Positions 60,100 to 64,000 of a stretch of 64,000 nt of DNA are shown piece by piece (the stretch's first letter is position 1; each line of letters begins with the position of its first letter). This stretch comes from Sclerotiophoma versabilis. Lineage: Eukaryota; Ascomycota; Dothideomycetes; Pleosporales; Didymellaceae. The notes beneath the pieces are model-generated. The model saw nothing but the letters and a program-made list of their open reading frames with translations. It did no database searches and was not told the origin of the DNA. A program made the position numbers and the translations under genes. The stretch is taken from the NCBI GenBank assembly GCA_012274445.1, contig JAAROD010000093.1, positions 2,348,118 to 2,412,117 of the forward strand, written 5' to 3'.

Positions 60100-63000
60100 C
60101 CTACTAAGCTTATTATAAATACCTTAAAAGTAAGTATAACTCTTTACTACTTATATACTACTAATTTATAAATAGATATTCTATAAAAGATCTATCTAAC
60201 TAGCTAAGTATACTATATCTACTTTAAACTATACTCTTACTATAGAGCTAGGTTATAACCTATCTTATTATAAAGATTTAGAGCTTTTATTCTGCTCTAG
60301 TACTAGTTACTTAACTAGTATTAATACTACTAGAAGTAGTACTTTAAAAGATATTATAAAGCTATACTTTAAAAAGTATAAACTATCTATTAAAGATACT
60401 AAGATTAAGAAGTTTATAGAAGATATAAAAGACTATAAAATAGCTTCTCTTACTAGGTTTACTACTATAGAAAACTATAAGTATTTCTTTAAAGAATTAC
60501 CTCTTATAGAAGAAGGTTATCTATACCTAGTTAAAGAGTATAATAGTTTACTTAGTACTAGGTAGAGCTTATATCTATACCTAGAAAAGTATAAGAAAGA
60601 TAAAGAAATACCTTTTAATAGTAGTAAAAAAGATTACTATAAGAGTAATATAAAAATATAAAGCTTATTTAAGAAGAAAGATTTAATAAACTACTTTATT
60701 ATAAAAGATAATAGTAGTACTACTAAAGCTATAGAGCCTACTACTACTACTACTACTACTACTATAAGTAACTCTAATAGTCTTATTAATAGCTATAGAA
60801 AGAAGTTAGAAGAGTTTACTAACTTTACTAATCTAAGCTTTACTTTATTAGAGAATAAAGAGTTACCTTCTACTATTAGTAAAACTAAGTTCTATCTCTT
60901 TCTTAATAATAAGAACCTTAATAGCTTACTTAAGCTAGTTACTATTTCTATAAAGAAGAGTACTACTATAGAAGAGAAAGTAGAATATAATCTATTTAAG
61001 CTAGTAGAAGAGACTTTATACTCTATAGAACCTCTAGTAAAGAAGCTAAATAAAAGGCTTAGGCAGTAGCTATAAATAGAGGTACTAGCTACTAATAAAG
61101 AGAAAAATCTAAAAGACTTTAGTCTACTATCTAGTAAGAATATAAAAAGAAAGTACTATAAGTATTTTAGTCTATTTATAGTCTATCTATATAGAATTAT
61201 TAGAGAAAGAGCTAGAAATAAGTCTACTACTATTAAGTAACCTATTATACTCTCTTTAGTAGAGAAGCTAGTAGCTTCTATAGTAGAGAATATTAAAGAC
61301 TTTATAGAAGCTAGTAAAGAAAACCTAGAAGATAGTATACTAGATACTCTATTTACTATACTAGTTACTAGAAGTAAAGAGTATTTAATAGCTATAGTAA
61401 ATACTCTATTAGAGCAGCCTCTAGTATAAGATAATCTAGAAGAATATTCTAGCTTTAATAGCTCTATTATTACTTTTCTAGCTATTAAAAGTATAAATCT
61501 AAATACTAGAGTAACTAAAGCAGCTATTAGTATAGAGTAAGATTACTCTTATCTAATCTATATACTTAGGCTATTCTCTATAGCTATAGTTAATAGTAAA
61601 TATAATAGGTTAAATAGTAGTAGTAACTCTACTAGCTTAGAAGAGATCTTTTTAGACTACTATAGTAGAAACCTAATATTTAACTCTAGTAATAGCTTTA
61701 AAAAATTAACCTCTTTAAGAGCTTTTACTAGAGCTATAGCTATAAATACTCTAACTAAGCCTAGAATAAGAGATATTAGTAGTAATATTTTTATAGTAGA
61801 TAATTATCTAAAAATAGATATTAAAAGACTAAAGAAGTTCTTTATCTATATAGAAGATACTTTAGAAGAGTTTCTATTCTCTAGAATTCTTTATCTTAAT
61901 TCTAGTAATTTAGATATAGACTTTAATAAGCTAGAAAATAGTATAACTAATACTAGTTCTACTTATAGCTTTATAGAAGATACTACTAATAATAGAAATT
62001 ATAACCTAAAAGACTATAGCTTCTACCTAATTAAAAGACTAGAAGATACTAGCTCTATCTTCTCTTAGTACTTTATTAATAGTATTACTAGTACTAGTAT
62101 AGATTTTTATATCTATAATATAAGAAAGTATTTTAAAAATAGGTAAGAGTTTATTAAACCTCTAGGCCTAGCTTTCTACTTACTAGCTACTTATTCTATT
62201 AGAGGTATAGAAGTAGAATTACTAAAGTATACTAATAGTCTAGAGCTAGGTTCTAAAAACCTATATATAAATAGTATTACTAAGCTTATAAAAGTAGAGA
62301 TAAGCTATAGTAAGTCTAATAGTATTACTAATAGAGATAATAATATAGTTAAGTTCTTTAGCTCTAAGTTTAGCTACTTATTAAAAGTATATATAAGTAT
62401 AGAAATACCTTTCTATAACTATCTAAACTTTAAGGTATTTAATATAAAGAAGGCTAGCCTCTATTTATTAAAAGTTAATAATAAGCTTATTACTAGTAAG
62501 AATATATCTAACCTACTTAGTATTAAAAGCCTAGAGTTTCTAGAGATAAAGCTCTCTATCTCTAGCTATAGATAAGCTATAAAGTATATTATAATTAATA
62601 GATTAAATCTAGATCTAGAAGGTATATTAGAAGAAGAAGAGAAGAATAATATAGCAGATATTCTTTTTAATTACTTTACTAAAGTAGCACTAGGTAACTA
62701 TACTAAAGATAGTAATATTCTAGCTAGTAAAACTAGTAGCCTAGAGTAAAAGTCTATAGATTTTACTACTAGAATCTTTAATTTTCTAGAGCTTAGTAGT
62801 AAAACTATAAATAAGAAGCTAGTAGTCTTTAACTCTATAGCTACTAGACTAGAAGACTTTATTATACCTAGAGTAAAGCCTATTAGAGAAAAAGAACCTA
62901 AAAGTATAAAAGAGCTAATAGAAGATATTAATATTATAAGCTCTAGTAAAGTACCTTCTTCTATTATTAATAGAGAAGAGGATATAAGCTATAGTAGTAT

Positions 63001-63895
63001 AGACTTTAATAACTATACTACTTTAAAAGATAACTTTAACTATAGTAATAGTATATAGAATATAGTAAATAAAGTATATAATAATACTTCTAGTAAAGAT
63101 AGTATAAGAAGAGAGAGTAGTAGTAGTAGTAGTAGCTCTAGTAGTAGTAAACCTAAAGATAATCTAAAAGATAAAGCTATTTATACTAGCTCTAGTAATA
63201 GCTCTAGTAGTAGTTCTAGTAAAGAGAGAAGTAGACCTACTACTACTATAAGTAGAAGAAAGAAGTTTATAATTAATAGCTCTAGTTCTAGCTCTAGTTC
63301 TAGTAAAGAAGAGGCTCTTACTACTAGTAGTTCTAAAGTACTTATACTAAGAAAGCCTATTAATAAGAAGCTTTATACTAAAGTAAATAATCTATCTAGT
63401 AAAGAAGAAAATAGAATAGATATTTCTAGTAATAGTACTAGTAGTAGCTTAGAAGAAGACTTTAGCTTAAAAGAAAATAACTTTAATAAAATTTATAGAA
63501 TAAGAAATAGAAAAAGTATTTATAAGATTAATAAAAGTACTAAAAAAGGTCCTTTTAGTCTATATCCTATCTTTACCTCTAGACTAGAGGCTACTTTTAC
63601 TAGTAAGAATTATACTAAAAGTAATAGTAGAAGTAATAGCCTAGACTCTAGTTATAGCTTTACTGGTACTAAGTATATATCTAGCACTCCTATAGCTAGT
63701 GCTAGTACTAGTAAAAAGAAGAGTATAGAAGAAGATAATAAGTATAGTAATATTCTAAACTTAGTAGAAAACTATAAGAGTAAAAGCCTAGCTTCTAATA
63801 GAAGTAAAGAAGTAAAAAAGCCTCTAGTTTATACTACTAGTACTAGTAAAAGTAGTAAAGATAATATACTAACTAAAAGAATAACTACTAGTATT
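60100..63895 (+). pseudogene. RIP-damaged, telomere-truncated relic of a telomere-linked (OrsD/DUF3505-RecQ type) protein
   Basis: The plus frame stays in register over more than 1000 codons. Interruptions are TAG/TAA where Gln would fit. Around 62190-62300 it reads S-I-R-G-I-E-V-E-L-L-K, then N-L-Y-I-N, then I-S-Y-S-K-S-N, matching the T-R-G-E-E and Y-H-K-S-x order upstream of RecQ in fungal telomere-linked helicases. Near 62556-62585, L-S-I-S-S-Y-R-(stop for Gln)-A-I matches the L-T-V-x-x-W/Y-R-Q-I-A block. A Thr run is at 60739-60763 and Ser/Lys-rich low complexity fills 63050-63890. The frame then reads I-L-G-L-G into the telomere, so no helicase domain is present. Family assignment is from pattern memory and moderate. 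Confidence 0.55.
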
Positions 63896-64000
63896 TTAGG
63901 GTTAGGGTTAGGGTTAGGGTTAGGGTTAGGGTTAGGGTTAGGGTTAGGGTTAGGGTTAGGGTTAGGGTTAGGGTTAGGGTTAGGGTTAGGGTTAGGGTTA
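63896..64000 (+). repeat. Telomere, (TTAGGG)n
   Basis: 17.5 perfect TTAGGG units running to the last base, G-rich strand 5' to 3' outward, so this is a right-hand chromosome end. Confidence 0.98.

Overview
The window is one end of a filamentous ascomycete chromosome. It finishes in 105 bp of TTAGGG telomere repeats (63896-64000). Most of it is extremely AT-rich, TpA-dominated DNA in which nearly every Gln codon of the relic coding regions has become TAA or TAG and catalytic Asp codons have become Asn. That is the signature of repeat-induced point mutation (RIP). Short 45-83 bp introns with CTRAY branch points, and the sharp split into AT-rich and GC-balanced blocks, fit a Dothideomycete/Pleosporales genome with AT isochores (Leptosphaeria-like). 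The species is an inference.

Layout. 1-3309 is a mixed-composition segment with a solo LTR and one well-formed but easily missed two-exon gene (1696-2009, minus) for a small secreted cysteine-rich, defensin-like peptide. 3310-33240 is a nest of RIP-killed elements. A minus-strand Ty3/gypsy element is split by a complete Ty1/copia element (10178-18116, TSD TCTAG), which itself holds a complete miniature LTR element of 467 bp (12721-13187, TSD AATAT). A Fot1/pogo transposon sits inside the left gypsy LTR. A second copia element (20875-28255) splits a second gypsy relic, and a solo LTR (32428-32927, TSD GATAC) closes the block.

33262-48700 is a GC-balanced gene island that has escaped RIP. It holds six intact genes arranged as three divergent pairs: UbiX/Pad1 with UbiD/Fdc1, aldehyde dehydrogenase with GMC oxidoreductase, and a LaeA-like methyltransferase with a cytochrome P450. 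Together these could oxidise a methyl or alcohol carbon stepwise to an acid (P450, GMC, ALDH) and remove it by prenyl-FMN-dependent decarboxylation (UbiD, with cofactor made by UbiX). The methyltransferase would be a tailoring enzyme. All three divergent promoters carry copies of one or both of two dispersed repeat families (X and Y). No backbone synthase or transcription factor gene is visible in the window, so the substrate is unknown.

48700-63895 is a second RIP block with three more Fot1/pogo elements, LTR pieces, short tandem arrays and a 59-bp satellite. It ends in a long RIP-damaged relic resembling the N-terminal part of fungal telomere-linked (OrsD/DUF3505-RecQ) proteins. The reading frame of this relic runs directly into the telomere repeats, so the chromosome end appears to have been capped inside the gene. 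No rRNA, tRNA or CRISPR array was recognised.
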